The translations under genes were made by a program, and so were the position numbers. From an uncultured Anaerococcus sp. (GTDB lineage: Bacteria; Bacillota; Clostridia; Tissierellales; Peptoniphilaceae): a DNA stretch of 13,246 bases. The stretch lies in the NCBI RefSeq assembly GCF_937934665.1, contig NZ_CALGYW010000065.1:1-13246 (forward strand), in the 5' to 3' direction. Under the pieces are notes generated by a model. The model was not told where the DNA came from. It did not search any database and saw only the letters and a list, made by a program, of their open reading frames with translations. Shown here in pieces: positions 12,949 to 13,246 of the stretch (the first letter of the stretch is position 1; the number at the start of each line of letters is the position of its first letter).

Positions 12949-13246
12949 ATGGATAAAAAATTAGTAATTGATAAATTAAGAAAAGATTCTAGGAATAAAA
13001 CCTATACAGACAGGGAGATTGACCCGATTTTTCAGCTTAATCCTAGATCTAAGGTTTTGATTATCGGTCAAGCTCCTGGGAAAAAGGTTGAGGATACAGG
13101 GATTTTATTTAATGATAAGAGTGGAGAGAATTTGGTAGATTGGCTGGGAATAAGTATGGAAGATCTTCACAGCGAAGATTTTTCTATAATACCCATGGAT
13201 TTCTATTACCCAGGCAAGGCAAAGTCTGGAGATAAGGCTCCGAGAA
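12949..13246 (+). CDS. Uracil-DNA glycosylase superfamily protein (partial, runs off the window)
   Basis: The first 99 residues are visible. VLIIGQAPGKKVEDTGILFN (about 37-56) followed by DKSGENLVDWLGI is the signature of the uracil-DNA glycosylase superfamily (families 4/5 and related, COG1573-like): GQAPG is the catalytic water/uracil-binding loop and the SG..L..WLG segment follows it. PMDFYYPGKAKSGD comes next. These enzymes usually remove uracil from DNA, but many members of this subgroup are uncharacterised. ATG 12949 is preceded by a weak GGAAG (12940-12944). The second active-site motif lies beyond the window, so activity and completeness cannot be judged. Confidence 0.82.
   Translation, partial: MDKKLVIDKLRKDSRNKTYTDREIDPIFQLNPRSKVLIIGQAPGKKVEDTGILFNDKSGENLVDWLGISMEDLHSEDFSIIPMDFYYPGKAKSGDKAPR

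Noticed and set aside
1..13246. CRISPR array, toxin-antitoxin pair or prophage genes
   Set aside because: No regularly spaced repeats, no paired small ORFs with ribosome binding sites and no phage-type genes were seen.

Overview
This AT-rich window looks like chromosome of an anaerobic, fermentative low-GC Gram-positive (Firmicutes). My best guess is Peptoniphilaceae (Anaerococcus/Peptoniphilus type). This rests on gene content and style only: strong AAAGGAG/GGAGG ribosome binding sites, intrinsic terminators after most units, a Rex-type operator, a CCA-encoding tRNA and a half TCA cycle. No taxonomic search was possible.

Layout. 1-190 holds hairpins and a terminator-like stem of a unit lying upstream; they resemble IS200/IS605-type ends, but no transposase is visible. 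314-2261 is an old-yellow-enzyme/2,4-dienoyl-CoA-reductase-type flavoenzyme, broken by a one-base shift in a run of seven Gs. 2291-2471 can fold like 6S RNA. 2526-2950 is a decayed, unidentified gene that keeps its terminator. 3229-3945 is a GNAT-type acetyltransferase. 4014-4089 is tRNA-Gln (anticodon CUG). 4252-5406 (minus) is an iron-dependent alcohol dehydrogenase whose promoter carries a near-perfect Rex operator. 5616-9902 is a tight operon of aconitase, NAD-type isocitrate dehydrogenase and citrate synthase. 10127-12076 is a flavinylated extracellular lipoprotein reductase (FMN_bind plus FAD_binding_2), split by an in-frame TAA exactly between its two domains. 12138-12698 is a TetR regulator. 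12949 to the window end is the start of a uracil-DNA glycosylase-superfamily protein.

How the genes work together. The aconitase operon turns oxaloacetate and acetyl-CoA into 2-oxoglutarate, most simply for glutamate synthesis, and makes NADH. The alcohol dehydrogenase, the OYE-type reductase and the FMN/FAD reductase are all possible electron sinks. The dehydrogenase appears to be under NADH-sensing Rex control. The other two sinks are both disrupted as read, through different lesions. That could mean real gene loss, a phase-variable G tract in the first case, or sequencing error. The FMN/FAD reductase has a promoter with repeated TAGAAT/ATTCTA half-sites, a plausible operator for the neighbouring TetR protein.

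No CRISPR array, phage or complete mobile element was seen. The most useful leads are the Rex operator, the two disrupted flavoenzymes, the 6S-like RNA and the operator array at 10021-10102.
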